Below, piece after piece: positions 21,673 through 31,356 of a stretch of DNA of 64,000 bases (position 1 is its first letter; every line of letters begins with the position of its first letter). Below the pieces are notes generated by a model. It did no database searches. It was not told the DNA's origin and worked only from the letters and a program-made list of their open reading frames with translations. Origin of the DNA: Embleya scabrispora (GTDB taxonomy: Bacteria; Actinomycetota; Actinomycetes; Streptomycetales; Streptomycetaceae); NCBI RefSeq assembly GCF_002024165.1, contig NZ_MWQN01000001.1, forward strand, positions 5,125,501 through 5,189,500, in the 5' to 3' direction. Both the position numbers and the translations under genes were made by a program.

Positions 21673-23763
21673 GTGAGCACCAAGCCGACCCCCGACAACA
21701 GCTCTCTCGACTGGAGCGACCTCGACAAGCGAGCCGTCGACACCGCTCGCGTGCTCGCGATGGACGCCGTTCAGAAGGTCGGTAACGGCCACCCCGGAAC
21801 GGCCATGAGCCTGGCCCCGGCGGCCTACCTCATCTGGCAGAAGTTCCTGCGCCACGATCCGACCGACCCGGACTGGACCGGTCGCGACCGCTTCGTGTTG
21901 TCCCCGGGCCACACCAGCCTGACCCTCTACACCCAGCTCTACCTGTCCGGCTACGGCCTGACCCTGGACGACCTGAAGTCGTTCCGCACCTGGGGCAGCC
22001 GCACCCCCGGCCACCCCGAGCACGGCCACACCGCCGGTGTCGAGACCACCACCGGGCCGCTCGGCCAGGGCGTGGGCAACGCGGTCGGCATGGCGATGGC
22101 GGCCCGCTACGAGCGCGGCCTGTTCGACCCGGACGCGGCCCCCGGCGCCTCCCCGTTCGACCACACCATCTGGGTGATCGCCTCCGACGGCGACCTCGAA
22201 GAGGGCATCTCCGCCGAGGCCAGCTCACTCGCCGGGCACCAGAAGCTGGGCAACCTCGTCGTGCTCTACGACGACAACCACATCTCGATCGAGGGCGACA
22301 CCGAGACCGCGTTCAGCGAGGACGTCCTCGCCCGCTACGCGGCCTACGGCTGGCACACCATCCGGGTCGAGCCGCAGGCCGACGGCGACATCGACATCGC
22401 GGCGCTGAGCGCGGCCCTGGAGGCGGGCAAGGCGGAGACCGGCCGGCCGACCATGATCGCCATGCGGACGATCATCGCCTGGCCCGCGCCCAACGCGCAG
22501 AACACCGGCAAGGCGCACGGCTCGGCGCTGGGCGCCGACGAGGTCGCGGCCACCAAGCGGGTACTCGGCTTCGACCCCGAGCAGTCCTTCGAGGTCGCCG
22601 ACGAGGTGCTCGCGCACACGCACCAGGTGGTCGACCGGGGCCGTGCGGCGCACGACGCGTGGAAGAGCGCGTTCGCCAAGTGGGCCGAGACCAACCCCGA
22701 GCGCGCCGCCGAGCACGCCCGCATCGCCGCCCGTCGGCTGCCCGACGGCTGGGAGAAGGCGCTGCCGGAGTTCGAGGCCGGCAAGCCCGTCGCCACCCGC
22801 AAGGCCTCCGGCAAGGTGCTCGCCGCGCTCGGCCCGGTCGTCCCCGAGCTGTGGGGCGGCTCCGCCGACCTGGCCGAGTCCAACAACACCACCATCGACG
22901 AGGGCAGTTCGTTCCTGCCCGAGGGCAACCCCCTCAAGGGCGCGAGCCCGTACGGGCGCACCGTGCACTGGGGCATCCGCGAGCACGCCATGGGCTCGAC
23001 CATGAACGGCATCGCGCTGCACGGCGGGACCCGGATCTACGGCGGCACCTTCCTGGTGTTCAGCGACTACATGCGCCCGGCCGTCCGGCTCGCCGCGCTG
23101 ATGAAGCTGCCCACCACCTACGTGTGGACGCACGACTCGATCGGTCTCGGCGAGGACGGCCCCACCCACCAGCCGATCGAGCACATCGCCGCGCTGCGCG
23201 CGATCCCCGGCCTGGACGTGGTCCGCCCGGCGGACGCCAACGAGGTCGTGGTGGCCTGGCGCAAGATCCTGGAGACCACCGACCGTCCGGCCGGCATCCT
23301 GCTCACCCGCCAGGACGTACCGACGTGGGACCGGACCGAGTTCAACTCGGCCGAAGGCGTCGCGCACGGCGGTTACGTGCTGGCGGAAGCCTCCAGCGGA
23401 GTGCCCGAGGTGATCCTCATCGGCACCGGCTCCGAGGTGCAGACGGCGGTCGCCGCCCGCGAGGTGCTCGAAGCCGAGGGTGTGCCCACCCGGGTGGTCT
23501 CGATGCCGTGTGTCGAGTGGTTCAACGCGCAGGAGCAGGCGTACCGCGAGAAGGTGCTGCCGCCTTCGGTCAAGGCGCGCGTGTCGGTCGAGGCCGGCAT
23601 CGCCCAGGGCTGGCGCGAGTTCGTCGGCGACACGGGTCGGATCGTCTCGCTGGAGCACTTCGGCGCGTCGGCGGACTACAAGAAGCTGTTCGCCGAGTTC
23701 GGGATGACCCACGAGGCCGTCGTTTCGGCCGCTCGGGAATCCCTGGCGCACGCCGGTAGCTGA
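21673..23763 (+). CDS. tkt: Transketolase
   Basis: Thiamine-diphosphate enzyme of the non-oxidative pentose phosphate pathway; moves two-carbon units between sugar phosphates. The 696-residue product has the N-terminal [19 protein letters not shown], the ThDP-binding [14 protein letters not shown] and [15 protein letters not shown], and the pyrimidine-domain [20 protein letters not shown]. Length is normal. The start is GTG 21673, with AAGGAG about 12 nt upstream. tal follows after 126 nt that contain a perfect 19-bp hairpin. Confidence 0.97.
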   Translation: MSTKPTPDNSSLDWSDLDKRAVDTARVLAMDAVQKVGNGHPGTAMSLAPAAYLIWQKFLRHDPTDPDWTGRDRFVLSPGHTSLTLYTQLYLSGYGLTLDDLKSFRTWGSRTPGHPEHGHTAGVETTTGPLGQGVGNAVGMAMAARYERGLFDPDAAPGASPFDHTIWVIASDGDLEEGISAEASSLAGHQKLGNLVVLYDDNHISIEGDTETAFSEDVLARYAAYGWHTIRVEPQADGDIDIAALSAALEAGKAETGRPTMIAMRTIIAWPAPNAQNTGKAHGSALGADEVAATKRVLGFDPEQSFEVADEVLAHTHQVVDRGRAAHDAWKSAFAKWAETNPERAAEHARIAARRLPDGWEKALPEFEAGKPVATRKASGKVLAALGPVVPELWGGSADLAESNNTTIDEGSSFLPEGNPLKGASPYGRTVHWGIREHAMGSTMNGIALHGGTRIYGGTFLVFSDYMRPAVRLAALMKLPTTYVWTHDSIGLGEDGPTHQPIEHIAALRAIPGLDVVRPADANEVVVAWRKILETTDRPAGILLTRQDVPTWDRTEFNSAEGVAHGGYVLAEASSGVPEVILIGTGSEVQTAVAAREVLEAEGVPTRVVSMPCVEWFNAQEQAYREKVLPPSVKARVSVEAGIAQGWREFVGDTGRIVSLEHFGASADYKKLFAEFGMTHEAVVSAARESLAHAGS

Positions 23764-23778
23764 AGATCATGTGACCCG

Positions 23779-23820
23779 GTGGGCGGTGTCGGGTGGGAAC
23801 ACCCACCCGACACCGCCCAC
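23779..23820 (+). terminator. Perfect 19-bp hairpin between tkt and tal
   Basis: Arms 23779-23797 and 23802-23820 are exact reverse complements around the loop AACA. No T run follows. It begins 15 nt after the tkt stop and 70 nt before the tal start. It could stop the tkt message, protect its 3' end or reduce read-through into tal. Confidence 0.7.
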
Positions 23821-23889
23821 ACCGGGCGTCGATCCGCCGCCCATGACGCGGCCGGATCCGGCCGCCCACTCGATAAGGAGCAAAGTGTC

Positions 23890-25002
23890 ATGACGGAACC
23901 CCTGCGTCGCCTGTCCGCCGAGGGCGTGGCCGTGTGGCTCGACGACCTGAGCCGGACGCGGCTGGAGTCCGGCAACCTGCAGGAACTCGTCCGCGACCGC
24001 GAGGTCGTGGGCGTGACCACCAACCCGGCGATCTTCCAGAAGGCGATCTCCGGCAACGACGTCTACGACGCGCAACTGCGCGAGCTCGCGGTGCGCGGCG
24101 TGACGGTCGAAGAGGCCGTGCGCATGATCACCACGGCCGACGTGCGCCGGGCCTGCGACGTGCTGCGCCCGGTCTACGACGCCACGAACGGCCGCGACGG
24201 CCGGGTGTCGATCGAGGTGGACCCGCGCCTGGCGCACGACACCGAGACGACCAGCGCCGAGGCGCGCCAGCTGTGGTGGCTCGTGGACCGGCCGAACCTG
24301 TTCATCAAGATCCCGGCCACCAGGCCCGGTCTGCCCGCCATCTCGCAGGCGCTCGCCGAGGGCATCAGCGTCAACGTCACGCTGATCTTCTCGCTGGCCC
24401 GCTACCGCGAGGTGATGGAGGCCTACGTCGAGGGCATCGAGCGCGCCCGCGCCGCCGGTCTGGACATCTCCAAGATCGAGTCGGTCGCGTCGTTCTTCGT
24501 CTCCCGCGTGGACACCGAGATCGACAAGCGGCTGGCCGCGCTGGGCACCGACGAGGCCAAGGCCGCGGCGGGCAAGGCCGCGGTGGCCAACGCGCGACTG
24601 GCCTACCAGGCGTACGAAGAGGTCTTCGGCACCGAGCGCTGGCAGGCCCTCGCCGCCGCCGGGGCCCGGCCGCAGCGCCCGCTGTGGGCCTCCACCGGCG
24701 TCAAGGACCCGGCGTACCGCGACACGATGTATGTGGACGACCTGGTCGTCAAGGGCGTGGTGAACACCATGCCCGAGGCCACCTTGAACGCGGTCGCCGA
24801 CCACGGCTCCATCACCGGCGACACCGTGCACGGCACCTACGAGTCGGCGCAGGCCGACCTCGACGCGGTCGCCAAGCTCGGCATCTCCTACGACGAGGTC
24901 GTCGACCTGCTCGAAGAGGAGGGCGTCGAGAAGTTCGAGACCTCCTGGAACGAGCTGCTCGCGTCCGTACAGGGCGAGCTGGACCGGCTCGCCAAGAGCT
25001 GA
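23890..25002 (+). CDS. tal: Transaldolase
   Basis: Transfers a dihydroxyacetone unit between sugar phosphates in the non-oxidative pentose phosphate pathway. The Schiff-base Lys is K140 in [12 protein letters not shown], and [14 protein letters not shown] near the N terminus is the second family signature. At 370 residues it is the longer actinobacterial (TalB/TalPgi-type) form. The start is ATG 23890, 10 nt after AAGGAG. It stands between tkt and pgi in the same direction. Confidence 0.96.
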   Translation: MTEPLRRLSAEGVAVWLDDLSRTRLESGNLQELVRDREVVGVTTNPAIFQKAISGNDVYDAQLRELAVRGVTVEEAVRMITTADVRRACDVLRPVYDATNGRDGRVSIEVDPRLAHDTETTSAEARQLWWLVDRPNLFIKIPATRPGLPAISQALAEGISVNVTLIFSLARYREVMEAYVEGIERARAAGLDISKIESVASFFVSRVDTEIDKRLAALGTDEAKAAAGKAAVANARLAYQAYEEVFGTERWQALAAAGARPQRPLWASTGVKDPAYRDTMYVDDLVVKGVVNTMPEATLNAVADHGSITGDTVHGTYESAQADLDAVAKLGISYDEVVDLLEEEGVEKFETSWNELLASVQGELDRLAKS

Positions 25003-25180
25003 CGCCCCCTCGTCGAACGGCCGTTGCACCCGGTGGGCCTCCCTCGCCGACCGGCGCAGTACCCGCTCGTCCCGCCGCCGCCGCATGTGACCCGTTCGGC
25101 GGCGGCGGGAGGGGTAATCCACGCAATCAGGGCATGATTTCAGCACACTCCCACCCCATTCATAGGAGGGCTGACCGCCC

Positions 25181-26863
25181 GTGGTACACGCAAACGACGA
25201 ACGCGTGACCGCAGGCGGCGTGGACGTCACCGTTTCCGGTGACCTCGTTCACTCCGCCGCAGTCGCCGAAGTCATCACCGCCTGCGTCGTGGACAAGGTG
25301 CCCGCGCGCCTGACCGCCTCCGACGCCACCCTGTGGGGTCCGGACGCCGAGTCGCTGGCCGCGATCCGCCTGGGATGGGTGGACCTGCCCGCCTCCTCGC
25401 GCGCGCTGCTGCCGCAACTCGCCGAACTGCGCGAGCGGTTGGCCGCCGAGGGCCTGGACCACGTGGTCCTGGCCGGCATGGGCGGCTCCTCGCTGGCCCC
25501 CGAGGTGATCACCGCCACCTACGGCAAGTCGCTCACCGTGCTCGACACCACCGACCCCGCCCAGGTCCGCCGCGCGCTGGGCGAGGACCTGGAGCGCACC
25601 GTCGTGGTCGTCTCCAGCAAGAGCGGCGGCACCGTGGAGACCGACAGCCACCGCCGCGCGTTCGAACAGGCCTTCCTCGACGAGGGGTTGACCAACGACC
25701 AGCTCGCCGGCCGGATCGTGGTGGTGACCGACCCGGGCTCGCCGCTGGAGAACACCGCGCGCAACGCCGGCTACACCATCGTGCTCGCCGACCCCAACGT
25801 CGGCGGCCGCTACTCCGCGCTGACCGCGTTCGGCCTGGTGCCCAGCGCGCTGGCCGGGGTGGACGTGGAACGCCTCCTCGACGAGGCCGCCGCGCTCGCC
25901 CCGACGCTGGCCGGCGATCGGGACAACCCCGGCCTGCTGCTCGGCGCGGTGCTCGGGGCCGCCGCCAACCACGGCCGGGACAAGCTGGTCCTGGCCAACA
26001 GCGGCGACATCGTCGGATTCGGCGACTGGGCGGAGCAGTTGATCGCCGAATCCACCGGCAAGCAGGGCCGGGGCATCCTGCCCGTCGTGGTCGAGAGCCC
26101 GACCGCGCCGGGCTTCGACCACGCGTCCGGCCCGGACGCGGTGCGCGCGGTCATCGGCGCGGAGGACATCGAGCGCCTCGCCGCCGACCTGCGCGTGTCC
26201 GGCCCGCTGGGCGCGCAGCTGCTGCTGTGGGAGTACGCGACCGCGGTCGCCGGCCGAGTGCTCGGCATCGACCCGTTCGACCAGCCCAACGTGCAGGAGT
26301 CCAAGGACAACACCGGCGCGCTGCTCGAACGCGCGGGCGACGACGGACCGCTGCCGGTGGGCACACCCGCCTTCGTCGACGGCGCGGTCGAAGTACACGG
26401 CGACGCCGGGCTGTTGGCCGGCGCGAGCGACCTGACCGGGGCGCTGCGCGCGCTGCTCGCCGCGGTGCCCGACAACGGCTACCTCGCGGTCATGGCCTAC
26501 CTGGACCGGCTCGGCGACACCGACGCGCCCGAACTGCGCCCGCTGCTCGCCGAGGCGCTGGACGGGGAGCAGGTCACCTTCGGCTGGGCCCCCCGATTCC
26601 TGCACTCCACCGGCCAGTTCCACAAGGGCGGACCCGCCGTCGGCGCCTTCCTCCAGATCACCGGCGCCAACACCGAGGACCTGGACGTACCGGCCAAGCC
26701 GTACAGCTTCGGCCGCCTGCAACTGGCCCAGGCCCTCGGCGACCTCGGCGCGATCACCTCGCGCGAGCGCCCGGTCCTGCGCCTGCACCTGACCGACCGC
26801 GCGGCCGGACTCGGGCAACTGCTCGACGCCGCCCGCGCCCTCGCGGACGGAGCGGCTCGATGA
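25181..26863 (+). CDS. pgi: Glucose-6-phosphate isomerase
   Basis: SIS-fold isomerase of glucose-6-phosphate and fructose-6-phosphate. Sugar-phosphate binding motifs include LAGMGGSSLAPEV and VVSSKSGGTVETDS near residues 93-160, and PFDQPNVQESKDNTG further on. The C-terminal FLHSTGQFHKGGP holds the active-site His/Lys region. The 560-residue length matches the actinobacterial form that follows transaldolase. The start is GTG 25181, 11 nt after AGGAGG. Its stop overlaps the zwf ATG, so it begins the coupled block pgi-zwf-opcA-pgl. Confidence 0.93.
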   Translation: MVHANDERVTAGGVDVTVSGDLVHSAAVAEVITACVVDKVPARLTASDATLWGPDAESLAAIRLGWVDLPASSRALLPQLAELRERLAAEGLDHVVLAGMGGSSLAPEVITATYGKSLTVLDTTDPAQVRRALGEDLERTVVVVSSKSGGTVETDSHRRAFEQAFLDEGLTNDQLAGRIVVVTDPGSPLENTARNAGYTIVLADPNVGGRYSALTAFGLVPSALAGVDVERLLDEAAALAPTLAGDRDNPGLLLGAVLGAAANHGRDKLVLANSGDIVGFGDWAEQLIAESTGKQGRGILPVVVESPTAPGFDHASGPDAVRAVIGAEDIERLAADLRVSGPLGAQLLLWEYATAVAGRVLGIDPFDQPNVQESKDNTGALLERAGDDGPLPVGTPAFVDGAVEVHGDAGLLAGASDLTGALRALLAAVPDNGYLAVMAYLDRLGDTDAPELRPLLAEALDGEQVTFGWAPRFLHSTGQFHKGGPAVGAFLQITGANTEDLDVPAKPYSFGRLQLAQALGDLGAITSRERPVLRLHLTDRAAGLGQLLDAARALADGAAR

Positions 26864-28416
26864 GCCCCAAAGCCGGCAAGAGCAAGCCGGCCGTCTGGCC
26901 GGAGAACCCGCTGCGCGACCCCCAGGACCGCCGGCTCCCGCGCATCGCGGGTCCGTCGGGCCTGGTCATCTTCGGCGTCACCGGCGACCTGTCCCGCAAG
27001 AAGCTGATGCCGGCGATCTACGACCTGGCCAACCGCGGCCTGCTGCCGCCGGGCTTCGCGCTGACCGGGTTCGCCCGGCGCGACTGGGAGAACCAGGACT
27101 TCGCCCAGGTGGTCTACGAGGCGGTCAAGGAACACGCCCGGACCCCCTTCCGGGAAGAGGTCTGGCAGCAGCTGTCCGAGGGATTCCGCTTCGTCCAGGG
27201 CGAGTTCGACGACGGCAAGGCGTTCGACCAGCTGCGCCAGACGATCGACGAGCTGGACGAGCAGCAGGGCACCCAGGGCAACCACGCGTTCTACCTGTCC
27301 GTGCCGCCGAAGGCCTTCCCCGAGGTGGTCCGCCAGCTCAAGGAGCACGGACTCGCCGACCCCAAGGCCGACTCGTGGCGCCGCGTGGTGATCGAGAAGC
27401 CGTTCGGGCACGACCTCAAGAGCGCGCGCGAGCTGAACAAGGTCGTCGACGACGTCTTCCCGCCCGAGTCGGTCTTTCGCATCGACCACTACCTGGGCAA
27501 GGAGACCGTCCAGAACATCATGGCGTTGCGCTTCGCCAACACCATGTTCGAGCCGCTGTGGAACCGCTCCTACGTGGACCACGTGCAGATCACCATGGCC
27601 GAGGACATCGGCATCGGCGGCCGGGCCGGGTACTACGACGGCATCGGCGCCGCGCGCGACGTGATCCAGAACCACCTGCTGCAACTGCTCGCGCTGACCG
27701 CGATGGAGGAGCCGGTGTCCTTCGACGCCGACGCCCTGGTGGCCGAGAAGCTGAAGGTGCTCGGCTCGGTCAAGCTGCCCGACGACCTCTCGCGCGGCAC
27801 GGTGCGGGCCCAGTACACCCGCGGCTGGCAGGGCGGCGAGCTGGCCAAGGGCTACCTCGAGGAGGACGGCATCCCACCGGACTCGCGTACCGACACCTAC
27901 GCCGCGATCAAACTGGAGATCGCCAACCGCCGCTGGGCGGGCGTGCCGTTCTACCTGCGCGCGGGCAAGCGCCTCGGCCGCCGGGTCACCGAGATCGCGG
28001 TGGTCTTCCAGCGCGCCCCGCACCTGCCGTTCGACGCCACCGCGACCGAGGAGCTGGGGCAGAACGCCCTGGTCATCCGGGTGCAGCCGGACGAGGGCAT
28101 GACGGTGCGCTTCGGCTCCAAGGTGCCGGGCACCGCGATGGAGGTGCGCGACGTCAACATGGACTTCGCGTACGGCGAGTCGTTCACCGAGTCGAGCCCG
28201 GAGGCGTACGAGCGCCTGCTGCTCGACGTGCTGCTCGGCGACGCGCCGCTGTTCCCCCGGCACGAGGAGGTCGAGCTGTCCTGGAAGATCCTCGACCCGA
28301 TCGAGGAGCACTGGGCGCAGCACGGCAAGCCCGAGCCCTACGTGTCCGGGACCTGGGGTCCGGACGCGGCCGACGAGATGCTCGCACGTGACGGACGGAG
28401 CTGGCGCCGCCCATGA
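26860..28416 (+). CDS. zwf: Glucose-6-phosphate 1-dehydrogenase
   Basis: First enzyme of the oxidative pentose phosphate pathway; makes NADPH and 6-phosphogluconolactone. The coenzyme motif VIFGVTGDLSRKKLMPAIYD is at residues about 34-54. The substrate site RIDHYLGKE carries the catalytic His region (H210), preceded by the conserved IEKPFGHDL. The product is 518 residues. ATG 26860 overlaps the pgi stop and the zwf stop overlaps opcA, both as ATGA. The pairing with OpcA, its allosteric partner in cyanobacteria and actinobacteria, supports a redox-controlled enzyme complex. Confidence 0.97.
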   Translation: MSPKAGKSKPAVWPENPLRDPQDRRLPRIAGPSGLVIFGVTGDLSRKKLMPAIYDLANRGLLPPGFALTGFARRDWENQDFAQVVYEAVKEHARTPFREEVWQQLSEGFRFVQGEFDDGKAFDQLRQTIDELDEQQGTQGNHAFYLSVPPKAFPEVVRQLKEHGLADPKADSWRRVVIEKPFGHDLKSARELNKVVDDVFPPESVFRIDHYLGKETVQNIMALRFANTMFEPLWNRSYVDHVQITMAEDIGIGGRAGYYDGIGAARDVIQNHLLQLLALTAMEEPVSFDADALVAEKLKVLGSVKLPDDLSRGTVRAQYTRGWQGGELAKGYLEEDGIPPDSRTDTYAAIKLEIANRRWAGVPFYLRAGKRLGRRVTEIAVVFQRAPHLPFDATATEELGQNALVIRVQPDEGMTVRFGSKVPGTAMEVRDVNMDFAYGESFTESSPEAYERLLLDVLLGDAPLFPRHEEVELSWKILDPIEEHWAQHGKPEPYVSGTWGPDAADEMLARDGRSWRRP

Positions 28417-29582
28417 TGATCGATCTGACGGACACCAAGTCGAGCAAGATCAATGCCGCGCTGGTCGAGGCCCGTCGAGGAATGGGCAGCCCCACCCTCG
28501 GCATGGTGCTCACCCTGGTCATCGTCACCGACGAGGCCAACCAGTACGACGCGATGAAGGCCGCGAGCACCGCCGCCCGCGAGCACCCCTCGCGGATCCT
28601 GGTGGTGATCGGCCGCCCGGGAGCGGAGATCGCGCCGCGCCTGGACGCCGAGGTCCGGGTCGGCGACTCGGGCGTGGGCGAGACCGTACTGCTGCGCATG
28701 CACGGGGAGTTGGCCAACCACGCCGAGTCGGTCGTGCTGCCGCTGCTGCTGCCCGACGCGCCGGTCGTGGTGTGGTGGCCGGGGCGTGCGCCGGAGGTGC
28801 CGAGCAAGGACCTGCTCGGCGCGCTGGCCACCCGCCGGGTCACCGACGCCGCCGCGCCGCCGCGCCGGGCCGATGTGCTGCGGCTGCGGGCGAGCGCGTA
28901 CACGCCGGGGGACACCGACCTGGCCTGGACCCGCACCACGCCGTGGCGCAGCCTGCTGGCCGCGGCGCTCGACCAGAAGTACAGCCGGATCCTGAGCGCG
29001 AAGGTCGGCGCCAAGGCAGGCAACCCGAGCGCGGAACTGCTCGCGCTGTGGTTGACCGACCGCTTGGAGGTCGACGTGGAGCGGGTGGAGACCGGCGGCC
29101 CCGGGATCACCGCGGTGACGCTGGTGACCGAGGACGGCGAGATCGTGATCGACCGCCCCGACGGGATGATGGCGTCGCTGTCCTCGCCCGGCCAGCCGGA
29201 CCGGGTGGTCGCGCTCAAGCGGCGCGAGGCCTCCGACCTGGTCGCCGAGGAACTGCGCCGGCTGGACCCGGACGACGTGTACGCGGCGACGCTGGCGCGG
29301 GCCGCGCTGGAGGCGGCGCGGGTGCCGTCGGCGGCGTCGTTCACCGAGTCGCCCGAGTCGCAGACGCCGGTGAGCGACGTGGAGAAGGCCGAGGAGGGCG
29401 AGGCGCCGCTGCGGAAGCCGAAGAAGGAGGTCGGTACGGCTCCGCCGCTCAAGCGCACGTCGAGCGCGGCGGGGGCGAAGCGGGCCTCCGCCCGGGGGCG
29501 GGTGGCGGACGAGGGCGCGCCCGCCGCGCCGAAGAACGCGGCCGGCCGGGCGCCTCGGAAGAAGAAGGGCGACGGCGCGTGA
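28413..29582 (+). CDS. opcA: Glucose-6-phosphate dehydrogenase assembly protein OpcA
   Basis: OpcA binds glucose-6-phosphate dehydrogenase and controls its assembly and activity. The N-terminal domain (KSSKINAALVEARRGMGSP, VLTLVIVTDEANQYDAMKAA) and the core (HPSRILVVIGRPGAEIAPRLD, VVWWPGRAPEVPSKDLLGAL) match the family. At 389 residues it is longer than the usual 300-350: from about residue 325 it carries a Lys/Arg/Ala-rich tail (KKEVGTAPPLKRTSSAAG, then APRKKKGDGA) that looks disordered. The start overlaps the zwf stop and the end overlaps the pgl start. Confidence 0.94.
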   Translation: MMIDLTDTKSSKINAALVEARRGMGSPTLGMVLTLVIVTDEANQYDAMKAASTAAREHPSRILVVIGRPGAEIAPRLDAEVRVGDSGVGETVLLRMHGELANHAESVVLPLLLPDAPVVVWWPGRAPEVPSKDLLGALATRRVTDAAAPPRRADVLRLRASAYTPGDTDLAWTRTTPWRSLLAAALDQKYSRILSAKVGAKAGNPSAELLALWLTDRLEVDVERVETGGPGITAVTLVTEDGEIVIDRPDGMMASLSSPGQPDRVVALKRREASDLVAEELRRLDPDDVYAATLARAALEAARVPSAASFTESPESQTPVSDVEKAEEGEAPLRKPKKEVGTAPPLKRTSSAAGAKRASARGRVADEGAPAAPKNAAGRAPRKKKGDGA

Positions 29583-30337
29583 GCCCGCACGGCCCGGTCC
29601 GGGTGCACGCCGACACGGCACTCCTCGCCAAGGCGGCGGCCACCGGGCTGATCCAGCGGGTCGCCGACGCGCAGGCCGAGTTCGACGTGGCGCACATCGT
29701 GCTGACCGGTGGCCGCAACGGGAACGCGCTGTTGCACGAGTTGTCGCTCACGCCCACGCTGGGCGCGATCGACTTCGACCGGCTGCACGTGTGGTGGGGC
29801 GACGAGCGGTTCCTGCCGGCGGGCCACGCCGACCGGAACGAGACGCAGGCGCGCGAGGCGTTGTTGGACACCGTCCCGGTGCTGCCGGAGCTGGTGCACC
29901 CGATGCCGGCCAGTGATGGTCCGGACGGGGACGACGTGGAGGCGGCGGCGGCACGGTATGCCGCCGAACTGGCCGCCGCCGCACCCGCGGGCGCGCTGGT
30001 CCCGACGTTCACCCTGGCCATGTTCGGGGTGGGCCCCGACACGCACGTCGCGTCGCTCTTCCCGGGCTTCGCGGCGACGGAGGAGACGGAGCGCACGGTG
30101 GTCGCGGTCCGCGAGGCCCCCAAGCCTCCGCCGACCCGGATCACGCTGACCTTCCCGGCGATCCGAGCCGCCCACGAGGTGTGGCTGCTCGCGGCGGGCG
30201 AGGACAAGGCCGACGCGGTGGCGGCGGCCCGGGCCTCCACCGACCCCACCAAGACCCCGGCGGCCGGCGCCTACGGCACGGGCGCCACCCTGTGGCTCCT
30301 GGACCGGGCCGCGGCGGCGGGGCTACAGGAGCATTAG
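29579..30337 (+). CDS. pgl: 6-Phosphogluconolactonase
   Basis: Hydrolyses 6-phosphogluconolactone, the second oxidative pentose phosphate step. The 252-residue product shows the family motifs LTGGRNGNALLHEL, the WWGDERFLPAGHADRNE phosphate-site segment and GVGPDTHVASLFPG, the last with Thr where Gly is usual in enteric enzymes. The start is GTG 29579, inside the opcA stop (GTGA). A 20-bp terminator follows at 30344. No gnd gene is present nearby, so 6-phosphogluconate dehydrogenase must be encoded elsewhere. Confidence 0.94.
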   Translation: MSPHGPVRVHADTALLAKAAATGLIQRVADAQAEFDVAHIVLTGGRNGNALLHELSLTPTLGAIDFDRLHVWWGDERFLPAGHADRNETQAREALLDTVPVLPELVHPMPASDGPDGDDVEAAAARYAAELAAAAPAGALVPTFTLAMFGVGPDTHVASLFPGFAATEETERTVVAVREAPKPPPTRITLTFPAIRAAHEVWLLAAGEDKADAVAAARASTDPTKTPAAGAYGTGATLWLLDRAAAAGLQEH

Positions 30338-30343
30338 CCGTAC

Positions 30344-30397
30344 CCGAAGGGCGGGGCGGAGGCTGGATTCGGCCTCCGCCCCGCCCTTCGGTTGTTT
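30344..30397 (+). terminator. Intrinsic terminator after pgl
   Basis: A perfect 20-bp GC-rich stem pairs 30344-30363 with 30372-30391 around an 8-nt loop, then TTGTTT. It begins 6 nt after the pgl stop and should end the pgi-pgl transcript ahead of the toxin-antitoxin pair. Confidence 0.85.
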
Positions 30398-30410
30398 CCG
30401 TCGCCGGAGG

Positions 30411-30441
30411 GTCATACGTGCCGTATGATCGATGGTATGAC
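30411..30441 (+). promoter_or_regulatory. Likely autoregulatory operator of the toxin-antitoxin pair
   Basis: Three GTATGA-type half sites occur: GTCATAC at 30411-30417 on one strand, and CGTATGA at 30422-30428 and GTATGAC at 30435-30441 in the opposite orientation. The first two form a perfect 7-nt inverted repeat with a 3-nt spacer. The first and third also form a perfect inverted repeat with a wider spacer. The sites cover the antitoxin start, the usual place for a ribbon-helix-helix antitoxin to repress its own operon. Confidence 0.6.
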
Positions 30442-30649
30442 GGCAAAGGAGCGGGTGACGGTCACACTTCCCGCCGACTTGCTGGCGGCGGCGAAGATCG
30501 CGTCCGCCGGAAATCTGTCCGCCTATGTCGAGCGTGCGCTGCGCTCCGAAGCCCTCCGCGAGGCGGGGGACGCGATAGCTTCCTGGCGAGGCCGGGATGT
30601 CGACGACATCGAGGAGTTCGCCGACATGTTCGGCGAGGAGATCGCGTGA
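30437..30649 (+). CDS. Ribbon-helix-helix antitoxin
   Basis: A 70-residue protein starting at ATG 30437; an in-frame ATG at 30425 is equally possible and both lie inside the operator. The N-terminal RVTVTLPADLLAAAKIA is a typical ribbon-helix-helix strand and first helix, followed by NLSAYVERALRSEAL, the second helix. The acidic C-terminal tail (DVDDIEEFADMFGEEIA) is suited to bind and block the toxin. There is no strong ribosome-binding site at either start, so a leaderless mRNA is possible. The stop overlaps the toxin GTG, which ties toxin translation to antitoxin translation. Confidence 0.78.
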   Translation: MTAKERVTVTLPADLLAAAKIASAGNLSAYVERALRSEALREAGDAIASWRGRDVDDIEEFADMFGEEIA

Positions 30650-30966
30650 ACCTCGCACGCGGGCAGGTCTGGGAAGTTCCCCTGGCCACCAAGGTCCGAG
30701 CCGTCGTGATCATCGAATCCGACGCGGCCATTCGCGCCCTGCCGGGAACCCTCGTGTGCATGATGATCGATCAGACCGGGGGCGCCCCGGACACGGTGGT
30801 CACCGTGCCGATCACCGAACCGATCGAGGGCGCGGCTGTCGCCGTCGATCTCGTCTCACTCACCGACAAGCGCATCCGTTCCGGCGCATTCCTGGGCACC
30901 GTCGACGCGGCCGTCATGACCCGCCTGTCCGCAGCCCTGCGCGTGGTGCTGGAACTCACCGACTGA
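30646..30966 (+). CDS. MazF/PemK-family toxin
   Basis: A 106-residue protein of the MazF/PemK endoribonuclease fold, expected to cut RNA when free of antitoxin. The N-terminal LARGQVWEVPL is the family's first strand and loop (R-G-x-V/I-W). VRAVVIIESD matches the next strand, and the later VTVPITEP and VDLVSLTDKRI match the middle strands; the C-terminal helix is TRLSAALRVVLEL. The start is GTG 30646, overlapping the antitoxin stop. Expected catalytic Arg and Ser/Thr positions are only partly clear by eye, so activity is inferred from family and context. Confidence 0.75.
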   Translation: MNLARGQVWEVPLATKVRAVVIIESDAAIRALPGTLVCMMIDQTGGAPDTVVTVPITEPIEGAAVAVDLVSLTDKRIRSGAFLGTVDAAVMTRLSAALRVVLELTD

Positions 30967-31356
30967 AACGGTCGACTTCCCTGCCCCGCCCGGCGACCCG
31001 GAGCGGGGCCACACCACGACGAACCGCCTTCGACTTCGTCGGCCGGACGAGATCGCCGGCCTGTGGACCTCCCGAGCGGTCGGCGTGATCCGACTCGCCG
31101 GCCTTGTGGTCTCGCTGCCTCGTGCCGGCACCCGGCCACCGCTTCCCGACCGCCGATCCGTATACCCGCCAACCGGAAGGTCCGTTCCGAGGGGTGCCGG
31201 AGCTTCATTCGGGCGTGGTCCCGGGTTCACGGGGGTACGGGTGTTCCGGTCGTGATTGCCGGGTACAGCAGACCGGGAAGTCACGGGAGGGCCACACTGG
31301 GGGCCACGAGTGGGACCGGAAGCGGGACCACGCGAGGGATCGAAGGAGTGCGTGCG
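30967..31356. other. Intergenic region before egtA
   Basis: 390 nt between the toxin stop and the egtA start. I see no protein-like frame, hairpin terminator or clear promoter consensus. CGAAGGAG at 31341-31348 is the egtA ribosome-binding site. The egt promoter is expected here. Confidence 0.4.
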
